Source of the DNA: Bacillus sp. FJAT-22090
Lineage (GTDB): Bacteria > Bacillota > Bacilli > Bacillales_A > Planococcaceae
DNA length: 64,000 nt
Direction of reading: 5' to 3'
Assembly (NCBI RefSeq): GCF_007676755.1
Contig: NZ_VEBK01000005.1
Span: 62,001-126,000, forward strand
Shown here: one piece after another, positions 17,919-28,125 of the stretch
How the letters are laid out: each line of letters begins with the position of its first letter
Position numbering within the stretch: position 1 is the first letter of the stretch
The notes under the pieces: model-generated
Told to the model about the DNA's origin: nothing
What the model saw: the letters and a program-made list of their open reading frames with translations, nothing else
Databases searched by the model: none
Program-made: the position numbers and the translations under genes

Positions 17919-18608
17919 ATGAAAATAAGTTATCATGGACATTCCGTAGTAAAAATCCAAACAAATACACATACTATATTAATTGACCCTTTTATTAATG
18001 GGAATGGACAAACAGATTTACATGCTTCAGAAGTTAGTGCTGACGCTATTTTATTGACGCATGGTCATAATGATCATGTTGGGGATACAGTGGAGATCGC
18101 TAAAAGATGCGACGCATTAGTAATTGCTCCGTTTGAACTAGCAGAATATATAGAATTACAGGGTGTGAGGGTACATGCAATGGGGCTTGGAGGGACTGTT
18201 GACTTCGAGTTTGGGAAGGTAAAATTCACCCAAGCTTTCCATAGTTCCTCCTATACAACTGAAAATGGACAATGGATTTATACAGGTATGCCAGCGGGAA
18301 TATTATTTACTGCTGAAGGCAAAACTATTTATCACGCAGGTGATACTGCATTGTTCGGCGATATGAAACTAATAGGAGAAAGAAATAATATTGATGTCGC
18401 GTTTTTACCAATCGGAGATAATTTCACGATGGGGCCAGAGGATGCTGCGTATGCTGTAGAGTTAATAAAACCTAAAATAGCAGTGCCAATTCACTACAAT
18501 ACATTTCCTCCTATAAAACAAGATCCTAATTTATTTAAGGAAATGGTAACAAATGCAGAAGTGCAAGTACTTAAAGCAGGAGAACAAGTACAGTTGTCAC
18601 TTGACTAA
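17919..18608 (+). CDS. Metal-dependent hydrolase, YtkL/UPF0173 family
   Basis: This 229-residue metallo-beta-lactamase-fold protein has the metal motif [10 protein letters not shown] (HxHxDH) near residues 48-57, a second His in [15 protein letters not shown] and a final PIHYNTFPP. Members of this family have no firmly established substrate. The ribosome site AAGGAGAG is well placed. It is divergent from the M24 peptidase and is followed by ytoI, the Bacillus order. Confidence 0.9.
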   Translation: MKISYHGHSVVKIQTNTHTILIDPFINGNGQTDLHASEVSADAILLTHGHNDHVGDTVEIAKRCDALVIAPFELAEYIELQGVRVHAMGLGGTVDFEFGKVKFTQAFHSSSYTTENGQWIYTGMPAGILFTAEGKTIYHAGDTALFGDMKLIGERNNIDVAFLPIGDNFTMGPEDAAYAVELIKPKIAVPIHYNTFPPIKQDPNLFKEMVTNAEVQVLKAGEQVQLSLD

Positions 18609-18633
18609 AAATATTTAACGACACAAAGAACAC

Positions 18634-18669
18634 CCTTAAATCGGCCAGGGCTCCCCTGCTGATTTAAGG
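18634..18669. terminator. Strong hairpin between ytkL and ytoI
   Basis: CCTTAAATCGGCCAGGG pairs with CCCTGCTGATTTAAGG (one small internal mismatch) around a 3-nt loop. There is no T run on either side, so it is a poor intrinsic terminator. It may be an attenuator or an RNA-stability element. Confidence 0.4.
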
Positions 18670-18717
18670 AAGAAATGTGGTACAATAAACGTATAACAAT
18701 CGTTTGGATGTGACTAC

Positions 18718-20025
18718 ATGACAACAAAACACGAACAGATTTTAGCTTATATAGAAAAGCTCCCAGTCGGGGATAAAATATCGGTTAGACAAATTGCGAA
18801 AGATTTAACTGTAAGTGAAGGAACCGCGTATCGGGCGATAAAAGAAGCAGAAACAAGAAGATTAGTTAGTACCATTGAACGAGTAGGAACAATCCGAATA
18901 GAACTAAAGAAAAAAGAGCATTTTGAACGTCTAACATTCGCGGAAGTAGTAAACATTGTAGATGGGCAAGTATTAGGTGGTAAAACCGGTCTTTATAAAA
19001 CATTGAATAAATTTGTAATAGGTGCTATGCAAGTAGAGGATATGATGCGTTATGTGGAACCAAGCAATCTCCTTATTGTTGGAAATCGCTTAAAAGCCCA
19101 CGAGACTGCATTGCAAGCAGGAGCCGCAATACTTGTGACTGGAGGATTTGATGTTCCCGAGCAAACGAAGAGATTAGCCGATAAATTAGAACTACCTGTT
19201 ATCTCTACAAGCTATGATTCTTTTACGGTTGCCACAATGATCAACCGAGCAATTGACGACCAATTGATCAAAAAAGATGTACTCCTCATCGAGGATATTT
19301 ATATATCTCTTGCGGATACAGCATTTCTTCGTACAACGGATCATGTGAAACAGTACCGAGAATTGAATCAATTAACGACTCATGGTGGATTTCCTGTAGT
19401 GGATAAATCGAATAAATTGGTAGGAATCGTTACTGCTAGAGACGTTATAGGAAAAGCGAATGATGAACTTATTGAAAAAGTTATGACGAAAACGCCGATT
19501 TCTATTACGATGAAAACGAGTGTTGCATCCGCAAGCCATCGAATGATCTGGGAAGGAATCGATTTATTGCCAGTTGTAGGGGACAATAATAATCTAGAGG
19601 GAGTCATTAGCAGACAGGATGTATTAAAAGCTTTGCAAGCTGCCTCAAGACAACCACAAAATGGAGAAACAATCGACGATATCGTAAAACAACAAATAAA
19701 AGTAATTTCTACAGAGGAATATATATTTGAATTTGAAGTAACCCCTCAAATGACAGACCATTTTGGTGCCATGTCATATGGTGCATTTACTATATTAGTT
19801 ACGGAGACTGGATCTCAAACATTGAAGATTCGCAAGCGAGGGGAAAGTGTCGTTGAAAATATGACCATTTATTATACAAAACCGATTCAATTGGAAAGTG
19901 TTTTACGTATTCATGCACGAGTTTTAGAAATGAGTAGAAAAGTCGCCAAAATGGATATAGAAGTGTTTAATGAAAAGCAACTAGTAGGAAAAGCAATGCT
20001 CACCTACCAATTGTTAGAGAGATAA
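18718..20025 (+). CDS. DRTGG/CBS/thioesterase-fold regulatory protein YtoI
   Basis: This 435-residue multidomain protein has an N-terminal helix-turn-helix (KISVRQIAKDLTVSEGTAYRAIKEAE, within residues 18-45) and a DRTGG domain (about 70-180). Two CBS repeats follow (about 195-310; GFPVVDKSNKLVGIVTARD and DLLPVVGDNNNLEGVISRQD). A C-terminal hotdog/acyl-CoA-thioesterase-like domain spans about 330-430. The same architecture defines B. subtilis YtoI. CBS and DRTGG domains usually sense adenine nucleotides, so a nucleotide- or acyl-CoA-sensing regulator is plausible but unproven. The ribosome site is weak (GGATGTGA). A TACAAT -10-like box lies about 40 bp upstream. Confidence 0.88.
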   Translation: MTTKHEQILAYIEKLPVGDKISVRQIAKDLTVSEGTAYRAIKEAETRRLVSTIERVGTIRIELKKKEHFERLTFAEVVNIVDGQVLGGKTGLYKTLNKFVIGAMQVEDMMRYVEPSNLLIVGNRLKAHETALQAGAAILVTGGFDVPEQTKRLADKLELPVISTSYDSFTVATMINRAIDDQLIKKDVLLIEDIYISLADTAFLRTTDHVKQYRELNQLTTHGGFPVVDKSNKLVGIVTARDVIGKANDELIEKVMTKTPISITMKTSVASASHRMIWEGIDLLPVVGDNNNLEGVISRQDVLKALQAASRQPQNGETIDDIVKQQIKVISTEEYIFEFEVTPQMTDHFGAMSYGAFTILVTETGSQTLKIRKRGESVVENMTIYYTKPIQLESVLRIHARVLEMSRKVAKMDIEVFNEKQLVGKAMLTYQLLER

Positions 20026-20053
20026 AAAAAGATGCAGCTATTATAGCTGCATC
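20024..20053 (-). terminator. Minus-strand terminator of ytpI
   Basis: GATGCAGCT and AGCTGCATC form a 9-bp stem with a 5-nt loop. The T run is on the minus strand (TTTTTTT at 20030-20024) and overlaps the ytoI stop codon. Confidence 0.8.
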
Positions 20054-20056
20054 ATC

Positions 20057-20365
20057 TCATTGATTTAATGTCAATTCCTCTTGAACAAATTGTCCGTAGT
20101 GTTTGCTTGCTTTATAATTATGATACATAAAATAACCACCTAATAAAATAAACAATCCAGAAACAGCATAAGTTACAGAAGATTGGTAAAGAAATAAAAA
20201 GTTAACTCCGAAGAAGAAGATGAATGCACCGAGACATACGGAACCTTTCGCTGCAAACCATTTTTTTCGGATTGGTAAATGCGTACGCAACTGTTTCGTT
20301 TTAAAATAAAAATACCATACAAATGAGACAACTATTGCGAATATTAATATTACATTAAGAATCAT
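20057..20365 (-). CDS. YtpI-like membrane protein
   Basis: This 102-residue protein has three hydrophobic segments (residues about 1-20, 42-60 and 65-82), a basic stretch (RTHLPIRKKWFAAKG) between the first two and a charged C-terminus. It matches the YtpI family of Bacillales in length, layout and position between ytoI and nrnA. The function is unknown. The GGAGGT site upstream of ATG 20365 supports the start. It is convergent with ytoI and divergent from nrnA. Confidence 0.85.
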   Translation of the reverse strand: MILNVILIFAIVVSFVWYFYFKTKQLRTHLPIRKKWFAAKGSVCLGAFIFFFGVNFLFLYQSSVTYAVSGLFILLGGYFMYHNYKASKHYGQFVQEELTLNQ

Positions 20366-20470
20366 AGTGAACCTCCATTAAAGTAAAACTTCCATCATAG
20401 CCTTCTATTATTGTAAAGGTAAATTTCAAAAAATGCGAATAGAAAACACGACTGAGTTAGGAGAAATGAA

Positions 20471-21400
20471 ATGAAAAGACAAATCATCGACACAATCGAA
20501 CGCTATGACAAAATTATTATACATCGACATGTAAGACCGGATCCAGATGCTTACGGTTCTCAAATTGGGTTGAAAGAATTAATCGCTTTAAACTATCCGA
20601 CAAAAAAAGTATGGGCGACAGGAAAACATGATAGCACTTTAGACTTTCTTGCTCACCCAGATACAGTAGAAGAGAAAGATTTTAAAGATGCTTTAATCAT
20701 TGTAACAGATACAGCAAATACTGAAAGAATCGATGACGAACGTTATAAACTAGGGAGTTATCTTATAAAAATCGATCATCATCCAAATGACGATGCTTAT
20801 GGTGATTTACTGTGGGTCGATACAAATGCTAGCTCAGTAAGTGAAATGATCTGTGAGTTGTTTGAGGAAGCAGAAGAATATAAGAACTGGATAATGGATG
20901 CGACAGTTGCCAGGCTACTATACACAGGTATAGTAGGAGACACAGGCCGGTTCATGTTCCAAAGTACAACAGAACAAACGATGGAATTTGCTGGTCGATT
21001 AATCTCTTATGGATTTGATCGTACTGCACTGTTTAATGGAATGTACGAAGTAGAGAGTAATCTACTGCAATTAAAAGGTTATATATATGCAAATTTTGAA
21101 ATGGATGGCAATGGAGTTGGTCATGTGAAACTAACTCAAGAGCTATTAAAAGAATTCGATGTATCTGATTCAGAGGCTTCTTTATTAGTGAGTACATTAG
21201 CGGATGTGAAAGGGATGAGATGCTGGGTATTTTTCATTGAAGATACGGATGAGATACGCGTACGTTTACGCTCAAAAGGACCAGTTATTAATACAATTGC
21301 GAAAAAGTATGGTGGTGGTGGCCATCCGCTTGCTTCAGGTGCCAGTGTCCAGTCGTGGGAGGAAGCAAATCAAGTAATTGAAGATTTAAAAAAGCTGTAA
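20471..21400 (+). CDS. nrnA: Bifunctional oligoribonuclease / pAp phosphatase NrnA
   Basis: NrnA degrades nano-RNAs (including pGpG) and converts 3'-phosphoadenosine 5'-phosphate to AMP, linking RNA decay to sulfur metabolism. The DHH-family motifs are seen: HRHVRPDPDAYGSQ near residue 20, TDTANTERID, the DHH triad in KIDHHPND, and the C-terminal DHHA1 motif GGGGHPLASGAS. The length of 309 residues is normal. The ribosome site is TAGGAGA. dnaE starts 15 bp downstream and is probably co-transcribed, as in Bacillus. Confidence 0.95.
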   Translation: MKRQIIDTIERYDKIIIHRHVRPDPDAYGSQIGLKELIALNYPTKKVWATGKHDSTLDFLAHPDTVEEKDFKDALIIVTDTANTERIDDERYKLGSYLIKIDHHPNDDAYGDLLWVDTNASSVSEMICELFEEAEEYKNWIMDATVARLLYTGIVGDTGRFMFQSTTEQTMEFAGRLISYGFDRTALFNGMYEVESNLLQLKGYIYANFEMDGNGVGHVKLTQELLKEFDVSDSEASLLVSTLADVKGMRCWVFFIEDTDEIRVRLRSKGPVINTIAKKYGGGGHPLASGASVQSWEEANQVIEDLKKL

Positions 21401-21415
21401 ATTGAGGTGTTAACT

Positions 21416-24400
21416 ATGGAAACAGTATATCCACAAATTGTAACATCAGCGGATATGCTGAAAAGTACAATTCAATTGGAACAACTCATTCAGAAACTAA
21501 AAAGCAATCATGCAAAGGCGGCCGCCATTACAAACAGTACTTTGTATGGCATGTTGCCTTTTTGGCATGAAATGAAAAAACATCACATACATCCAATCAT
21601 TGGTCTTTCGTTGAATGTCCAATTGGAGAGTAAATGCGTTGCTATTGTCCTATATGCTAAAAACAATATAGGTTATGAAAATATATTAAAAATATCGAGT
21701 GGGTTGGAAACGCGAGAACTAACGGAACTCCCCAAAAAATGGCTCGAAGCGTACAGAAGCGGCATTATGGTTGTCTATAAAGGAGATAAGCATTTTTCAA
21801 CAGCCTCATTAATGGAACTGATTGATCTATTTGGAAACACTAATTTGTATATTGGAGTAGAGCGTCTAAATGGTCATAAGCAAGAAATAGAAGAGGAAAT
21901 AATAGAAACCGCACGGCAAACTTCTATTCAAATCACTGCTTTTCATATGAGCCGCTATGTCCAAAAAGAGGATGCTTTTGCATATGAAGTGTTAAATGCG
22001 ATGGACCAATCATTGAAAATGACAGATCGTAATCGACTAAAACCGACAGATGATTCCTTTCATTTACTAACAAAAGAAGAATGGCTGGAGTGGTTTTCGG
22101 ACTTTCCTGAGTGGCTAGAAAATACACAGAAAATGCTAGAGAGTTGCCAAGTTACATTCGACAAACAATCGCATATTATGCCAAAGTATCCCTTACCTCC
22201 TTCGGTAAGTGCAGTTGACTATTTACGAGAACTTTGTGAAGAAGGGTTAGCGAAACGTCTGCATAAAGTTACGCAGCCATATAAAGATCGACTTTTTTAT
22301 GAGCTGCAAATTATTAATGAGATGAATTATGAGGACTATTTTTTAATTGTTCAGGATTTCATGAAATTCGCTAAACAGTCCAATATTTTGACAGGTCCTG
22401 GTCGAGGTTCCTCCGCAAGTTCTCTCGTCGCATACTCACTCTTTATAACAGATGTAGACCCCTTAGTATATGGTCTTTTGTTTGAGCGTTTTTTGAATCC
22501 CGAGCGGATTACTATGCCAGATATTGATATTGACTTTGCAGACTCCAGAAGGATGGAGGTTATCAATTATGTGGCGAAGAAATATGGGAAAAATTATGTA
22601 TCACAAATAATTACATTCGGTACTTTATCAGCAAAGGCAGTAGCTAGAGAAGTAGCGAGAGTTTTTGGTTTTGAATCTTCTACTTTAGAAGCCATTTCAT
22701 CTTTTATACCGAACAAACATGGGATTACCCTTAAAGAAGCATATGCGCAATCAGAAAAATTACGAGAATTTATACAAACGGAGGAAATACGAGAAAAATG
22801 GTTTCAAGTGGCACTTGCACTTGAAGGTTTGCCTAGAAATGCATCCACTCACGCTGCAGGTGTTGTATTATCCCCTATTCCATTAGTAGATGTAGTACCA
22901 ATTCAAATTGGGCATGATGATTTGTATTTAACACAATGGCCGATGAAGGAAGTGGAGCAGGCTGGTTTGTTAAAGATGGATTTTCTCGGATTAAGAAATT
23001 TAACTATTATTGAACGAATCTTAAAGAATATCCATAAAAATCAGGAGCATTCTCTTTCACTTTCTGCCATACCTTTAGATGATGCGCTTACTTTTCAATT
23101 ATTACAAAACGGTGATACTACCGGGGTTTTCCAATTAGAGTCGACAGGGATGCGACATGCACTAAAGCAAATCCAGCCGACAAAATTCGAGGATATTGTG
23201 GCAGTAAACGCCCTTTATAGACCTGGACCGATGGATAATATCCCTCTATATGCGAAACGTAAATTGGGTCAAATACCAGTAACGTATGAACATCCTGTCT
23301 TACAGCCAATATTAAGTGATACGTATGGCATTATCGTGTATCAGGAACAGATTATGCAAATTGCATCTCAAATGGCCGGATTTACATTTGGAGAAGCGGA
23401 TTTGCTGCGGCGGGCAGTGAGCAAAAAAGACCGTGACATTTTACAAAAGGAAAGAATCCACTTTGTGCAAAAAGCAGTCCAACTTGGTCATACCGAACAA
23501 GCGGCGTCTTCCGTTTATGATCTAATCGTTCGATTCGCAGACTACGGGTTTCCAAAAAGTCATGCAGTAGCATATAGTGTCATATCCTATCAAATGGCGT
23601 TCTTAAAAGCTCATTTCCCAGTTGCTTTTTATTGTGCGCTACTTAGTACAGCAACCGGCAACCAAGAAAAGATTAATCAGCTCGTAATGGAAATGAAACA
23701 AAAAGAAATAACGATTTTACCGCCTTCTATTTTTAACAGTCAGCCATTTTTCACTGTGGAAGAAGGAGGGGTACGATTTGGATTGCAAGCGATTAAAGGT
23801 GTCTCGCATGCATTTACTCAAAAACTATTACAACAAAGGGCATATAGATCAGGGAAATGGGAGGATCTTTTTGATCTTGCTGCTGATTTATCAGCAATCT
23901 ATTTTACGAGAAAAAATATAGAACCGCTTATAAAAGCTGGAGCATTGGACGGCCTTAATCAGGAACGGTCCACATTACTTGCGACACTTGATGCAGCAAT
24001 TAAATACGCAGAACTCGTTAGCCCGACAGAAGATATGGACTTATTTGAAGGGAATGCTTCTCATTTTGGAAAGTCTAAATATATAAAAGCGGACCAGCTG
24101 TCATTAATGGTAAAACTTCAATTTGAAAAAGAAGTGTTGGGTCAATATTTTTCAGAGCATCCTACAGTTTCTAAGAAAAAGAGTGTGTCAGGGAAAATTA
24201 ATAATATTTGGGATGTACAACAATCTTCAAAAGATTGGAAAGTGACAGTAGTAGGATTAATACAAGAGGTCAAAAAGATTCGTACAAAAAAAGGGGAATC
24301 AATGGCCTTTGTCACGATTCAGGACGAAACAGGAAGTATTTCAATGACATTGTTCCCTGAGGAGTACGCCAAATACAATTTCTTATTAACAGAACTAGCA

Positions 24401-24475
24401 ATAATTGTCGTAGAAGGAAAATCAGAACGTCGTAATGGACGAGCTCAAATAATAGGAAAACATATTTCACAGTAG
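21416..24475 (+). CDS. dnaE: DNA polymerase III subunit alpha, DnaE
   Basis: DnaE is the error-prone replicative polymerase that extends RNA primers on the lagging strand in Firmicutes. The palm-domain aspartates PDIDIDFAD, GPGRGSSASS and RPGPMDNIP are intact, and helix-hairpin-helix and OB-fold regions (VTVVGLIQEVKKIRTKKG) end the protein. The 1019 residues are about 100 fewer than B. subtilis DnaE. The PHP domain is degenerate: the usual HxHSxYSLL start reads PQIVTSADML and the LTDH-type motif reads ITNSTL, so its metal site is lost. ATG 21416 is chosen over GTG 21407, which lies inside the TGAGGTG ribosome site. Confidence 0.95.
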   Translation: METVYPQIVTSADMLKSTIQLEQLIQKLKSNHAKAAAITNSTLYGMLPFWHEMKKHHIHPIIGLSLNVQLESKCVAIVLYAKNNIGYENILKISSGLETRELTELPKKWLEAYRSGIMVVYKGDKHFSTASLMELIDLFGNTNLYIGVERLNGHKQEIEEEIIETARQTSIQITAFHMSRYVQKEDAFAYEVLNAMDQSLKMTDRNRLKPTDDSFHLLTKEEWLEWFSDFPEWLENTQKMLESCQVTFDKQSHIMPKYPLPPSVSAVDYLRELCEEGLAKRLHKVTQPYKDRLFYELQIINEMNYEDYFLIVQDFMKFAKQSNILTGPGRGSSASSLVAYSLFITDVDPLVYGLLFERFLNPERITMPDIDIDFADSRRMEVINYVAKKYGKNYVSQIITFGTLSAKAVAREVARVFGFESSTLEAISSFIPNKHGITLKEAYAQSEKLREFIQTEEIREKWFQVALALEGLPRNASTHAAGVVLSPIPLVDVVPIQIGHDDLYLTQWPMKEVEQAGLLKMDFLGLRNLTIIERILKNIHKNQEHSLSLSAIPLDDALTFQLLQNGDTTGVFQLESTGMRHALKQIQPTKFEDIVAVNALYRPGPMDNIPLYAKRKLGQIPVTYEHPVLQPILSDTYGIIVYQEQIMQIASQMAGFTFGEADLLRRAVSKKDRDILQKERIHFVQKAVQLGHTEQAASSVYDLIVRFADYGFPKSHAVAYSVISYQMAFLKAHFPVAFYCALLSTATGNQEKINQLVMEMKQKEITILPPSIFNSQPFFTVEEGGVRFGLQAIKGVSHAFTQKLLQQRAYRSGKWEDLFDLAADLSAIYFTRKNIEPLIKAGALDGLNQERSTLLATLDAAIKYAELVSPTEDMDLFEGNASHFGKSKYIKADQLSLMVKLQFEKEVLGQYFSEHPTVSKKKSVSGKINNIWDVQQSSKDWKVTVVGLIQEVKKIRTKKGESMAFVTIQDETGSISMTLFPEEYAKYNFLLTELAIIVVEGKSERRNGRAQIIGKHISQ

Positions 24476-24500
24476 ACTGTACATTTTCGTACAGTTTTTT
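24476..24500 (+). terminator. Rho-independent terminator after dnaE
   Basis: ACTGTAC and GTACAGT form a perfect 7-bp stem with a 6-nt loop, followed by TTTTTT. Confidence 0.85.
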
Positions 24501-24501
24501 C

Positions 24502-24530
24502 TTTACGTTTTCCCATTTTTTTTGTATGCT
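24502..24530 (+). promoter_or_regulatory. Predicted sigma-A promoter of the gntR-accD-accA operon
   Basis: TTTACG, 17 bp, TATGCT. Transcription should start at about 24537, directly before a perfect palindrome. Confidence 0.6.
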
Positions 24531-24539
24531 AGTAACTAC

Positions 24540-24556
24540 AAGTGGTCAGACCACTT
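24540..24556. promoter_or_regulatory. GntR/FadR-type operator palindrome
   Basis: AAGTGGTC-A-GACCACTT is a perfect 8-bp inverted repeat around one base. It contains TGGTCnGACCA, the core recognised by FadR-subfamily GntR regulators. It overlaps the predicted transcription start of the operon whose first gene encodes such a regulator, so autoregulation is likely. Confidence 0.75.
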
Positions 24557-24583
24557 TGTAATTAATGGAAGAGTGAGGATTGG

Positions 24584-25228
24584 ATGATCCCAAATAATAA
24601 CCCAAGAAAAATGTTTTTAGAAATAGTGAAACAGCTGAGACAACTCATTCATGATGAAAACATTGCGGTTGGTGGTAAGTTGCCATCCGAAAGAGAATTA
24701 GCAGAGCGTTTGCAAGTTGGGCGTTCCACTGTAAGAGAAGCACTTAGAAGTTTAGAATTACTAGGATTAATAGAAACAAGGCGTGGAGAAGGAACTTTTC
24801 TTTCTGATTATCGTAAACATCAATTAGTGGAATTATTATCTACTTTTATATTACAAGACGCTAGATCGATCCAAGATGTACACAAGACGATGCAGGCGCT
24901 AGAAAAAGATGCTATTCGCACGATTTGTACGATCGAGCATCTTCAGAAACAGAAGATTTGGGATGCATTCTTAGGTAAATTACAACAGGAAGAAGTGTTA
25001 CAAGAAGATATTATTCGAGAAATAATTATCATATCTAATAATAGACTAGGCTTGAAAATATGGTTTTTATTGAAACAGTTTGCAGGAGAACCTTATCGTA
25101 GTTATATGATTTCAGAAGAGAAAAAAGCCTGGATACACCTTCTAAACGAGTTAAAAAAAGGAGACCAACAGCAAGCGGTGTCTTTTTACAATGAATGGCT
25201 TTTGTCAATGAGCAGGGGAGAAGTGTAA
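24584..25228 (+). CDS. FadR-subfamily GntR transcriptional regulator of accDA
   Basis: This 214-residue regulator has an N-terminal winged helix (residues about 10-75; KLPSERELAERLQVGRST, then RRGEGTFL). An all-helical ligand-binding domain follows without the His/Asp triad that marks metal-binding FCD domains. An acyl-CoA-type or other non-metal ligand is therefore conceivable. The stop codon abuts the accD start, so it is the first gene of an accD-accA operon. A palindromic GntR operator lies over its own promoter. The B. subtilis locus lacks such a gene here; control of fatty-acid initiation is inferred from the operon. Confidence 0.85.
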   Translation: MIPNNNPRKMFLEIVKQLRQLIHDENIAVGGKLPSERELAERLQVGRSTVREALRSLELLGLIETRRGEGTFLSDYRKHQLVELLSTFILQDARSIQDVHKTMQALEKDAIRTICTIEHLQKQKIWDAFLGKLQQEEVLQEDIIREIIIISNNRLGLKIWFLLKQFAGEPYRSYMISEEKKAWIHLLNELKKGDQQQAVSFYNEWLLSMSRGEV

Positions 25229-26098
25229 ATGATTCGAGATATATTTAGAAAAAACCAGAAAAAGAAATATGCAACAATACCAACAGAAAAAGCAAAAAAT
25301 GATGTACCCGAAGGAATAATGGTGAAATGTCCTGAATGCAGAAAAAATGTTTTTACAAAGGATCTCATGAAAAACTTCAAAGTTTGTCCTACATGTGATC
25401 ATCATATGAAAATGACGGCCCATGAACGAGTGGAAATCTTTTTAGATGAAGACACCTTTGAATCGATGGATGATCATATTGAAACAGTTAATCCATTAAA
25501 TTTTCCAGGGTATACAGAGAAAATAAAGTCCGATGTAGAAAAGACAAATTTAAATGAAGCAGTATTAACCGGCAGTGGTGAAATAGAGGGAAATAAAGTA
25601 GTCGTGGCAATTATGGATTCGCATTTTAGAATGGGTTCTATGGGTTCAGTTGTAGGGGAAAAAATAACAAGAGCTATCGAAAAAGCTACAGAGCTTCAAG
25701 TACCTTTCATAATTTTCACAGCAAGTGGCGGTGCAAGAATGCAAGAAGGTATATTATCTTTAATGCAAATGGCTAAAACATCTGTAGCACTTAGAAGACA
25801 TAGTGACAAAGGGCTATTGTTTATATCCATTTTAACTCATCCAACCACTGGGGGAGTTTCTGCGAGTTTTGCATCGGTCGGTGATATTAATATTGCGGAG
25901 CCAAAAGCGTTAATTGGATTTGCGGGTAGACGAGTAATTGAACAAACAGTTCGTGAAAAACTTCCAGAAGACTTCCAAACTGCAGAATTTTTAATGGATC
26001 ATGGACAATTAGACGCAGTAATTCATAGAAAAGACATGAAGAATACAGTGGCCTCACTTGTTCGTATGCATTTAGGTAAGGAGGATTCTACATGGTAA
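25229..26098 (+). CDS. accD: Acetyl-CoA carboxylase carboxyltransferase, beta subunit
   Basis: AccD and AccA form the carboxyltransferase that makes malonyl-CoA, the first committed step of fatty-acid synthesis. The N-terminal zinc ribbon has CPECRKNVF and KVCPTCDHH (residues about 33-55). The crotonase-fold core has [32 protein letters not shown] and [11 protein letters not shown]. The length is 289 residues. It starts immediately after the gntR stop codon with an AGGGGAGAA site and overlaps accA by 7 bases. Confidence 0.97.
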   Translation: MIRDIFRKNQKKKYATIPTEKAKNDVPEGIMVKCPECRKNVFTKDLMKNFKVCPTCDHHMKMTAHERVEIFLDEDTFESMDDHIETVNPLNFPGYTEKIKSDVEKTNLNEAVLTGSGEIEGNKVVVAIMDSHFRMGSMGSVVGEKITRAIEKATELQVPFIIFTASGGARMQEGILSLMQMAKTSVALRRHSDKGLLFISILTHPTTGGVSASFASVGDINIAEPKALIGFAGRRVIEQTVREKLPEDFQTAEFLMDHGQLDAVIHRKDMKNTVASLVRMHLGKEDSTW

Positions 26099-27045
26099 AA
26101 ACATTGCCGTTTGAAGAACCAATTGTTCAGTTAAAAACGAAGATAGAAGAATTGAAAGAATATACAGCGAACGCAGAAGTTGATATGACTGCAGAAATAA
26201 AAAATTTAGAAGCTAGATTAAAGAAATTAGAACAGGATATTTATGAAAATATGGAACCTTGGGACCGTGTACAAGTTGCCCGCCACCCAAATCGTCCGAC
26301 TACAAGAGACTATATCCAATTATTATTTACCGATTTTATCGAATTGCATGGGGATCGTCTATACGGGGATGATGCAGCAATTATTGGCGGTATTGCCTTA
26401 TTTGATGGTAAGCCAATTACAATTATTGGTCATCAACGTGGAATTGATACAAAAGAAAATATTAAACGCAATTTTGGGATGCCCCATCCAGAAGGATATA
26501 GAAAGGCACTACGATTAATGAAACAAGCAGAAAAGTTTAAACGACCAATCATTTGTTTTATTGATACAAAAGGTGCTTATCCAGGTAAGGCTGCAGAAGA
26601 ACGCGGTCAAAGTGAAGCAATTGCTAGAAACTTAGTAGAAATGGCTGGCTTAAAAGTACCTGTTATTAGTGTCGTAATAGGGGAAGGTGGTAGTGGTGGT
26701 GCACTTGGATTAGGTTTGACCAATCATATTCTTATGTTGGAAAACTCAACTTATTCCGTTATCTCACCAGAAGGTGCAGCATCGATATTATGGAAAGATT
26801 CTTCCCTAGCTAAGCAAGCTGCCAAAGCTATGAAAATTACAGCACCTGATTTAAAAGAAATGAAAATTATCGATACGGTTATCCAAGAAGTGCACGGTGG
26901 TGCTCATCGGGACCTCGAAGTACAGGCAAATTATATGAAAACGGCACTTATTCACTCACTGCAAAAACTATGCCAATTATCAGAAGATGAGCTAATCGAA
27001 AATCGTTATAATAAGTTTAAAAATATTGGTGAGTTCACTGAGTAA
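26092..27045 (+). CDS. accA: Acetyl-CoA carboxylase carboxyltransferase, alpha subunit
   Basis: This is the partner of AccD, binding carboxybiotin and completing transfer to acetyl-CoA. Key features are the helical N-terminus, [60 protein letters not shown] and [12 protein letters not shown]. The length of 317 residues is typical. ATG 26092 lies inside the end of accD, with AAGGAGG upstream, giving translational coupling and equal subunit supply. A terminator follows before pfkA. Confidence 0.97.
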   Translation: MVKTLPFEEPIVQLKTKIEELKEYTANAEVDMTAEIKNLEARLKKLEQDIYENMEPWDRVQVARHPNRPTTRDYIQLLFTDFIELHGDRLYGDDAAIIGGIALFDGKPITIIGHQRGIDTKENIKRNFGMPHPEGYRKALRLMKQAEKFKRPIICFIDTKGAYPGKAAEERGQSEAIARNLVEMAGLKVPVISVVIGEGGSGGALGLGLTNHILMLENSTYSVISPEGAASILWKDSSLAKQAAKAMKITAPDLKEMKIIDTVIQEVHGGAHRDLEVQANYMKTALIHSLQKLCQLSEDELIENRYNKFKNIGEFTE

Positions 27046-27074
27046 AATGCGTCGAGTGTGGCGCATTTTTTTTT
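27046..27074 (+). terminator. Rho-independent terminator after accA
   Basis: AATGCG and CGCATT form a short stem around a 10-nt loop, followed by nine T residues. Confidence 0.75.
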
Positions 27075-27102
27075 GAGTCTATTCGTGATAAGCTTGTAGT
27101 AT
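27073..27102 (+). promoter_or_regulatory. Possible promoter of pfkA-pyk
   Basis: TTGAGT, 18 bp, TAGTAT, about 28 bp upstream of the pfkA start and overlapping the end of the accA terminator. This is a moderate match only. Confidence 0.35.
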
Positions 27103-27105
27103 TAA

Positions 27106-28089
<984 letters not shown>

Positions 28090-28125
28090 TATGATACTTC
28101 TTTTATTATAGAAAGGACTTGGATG

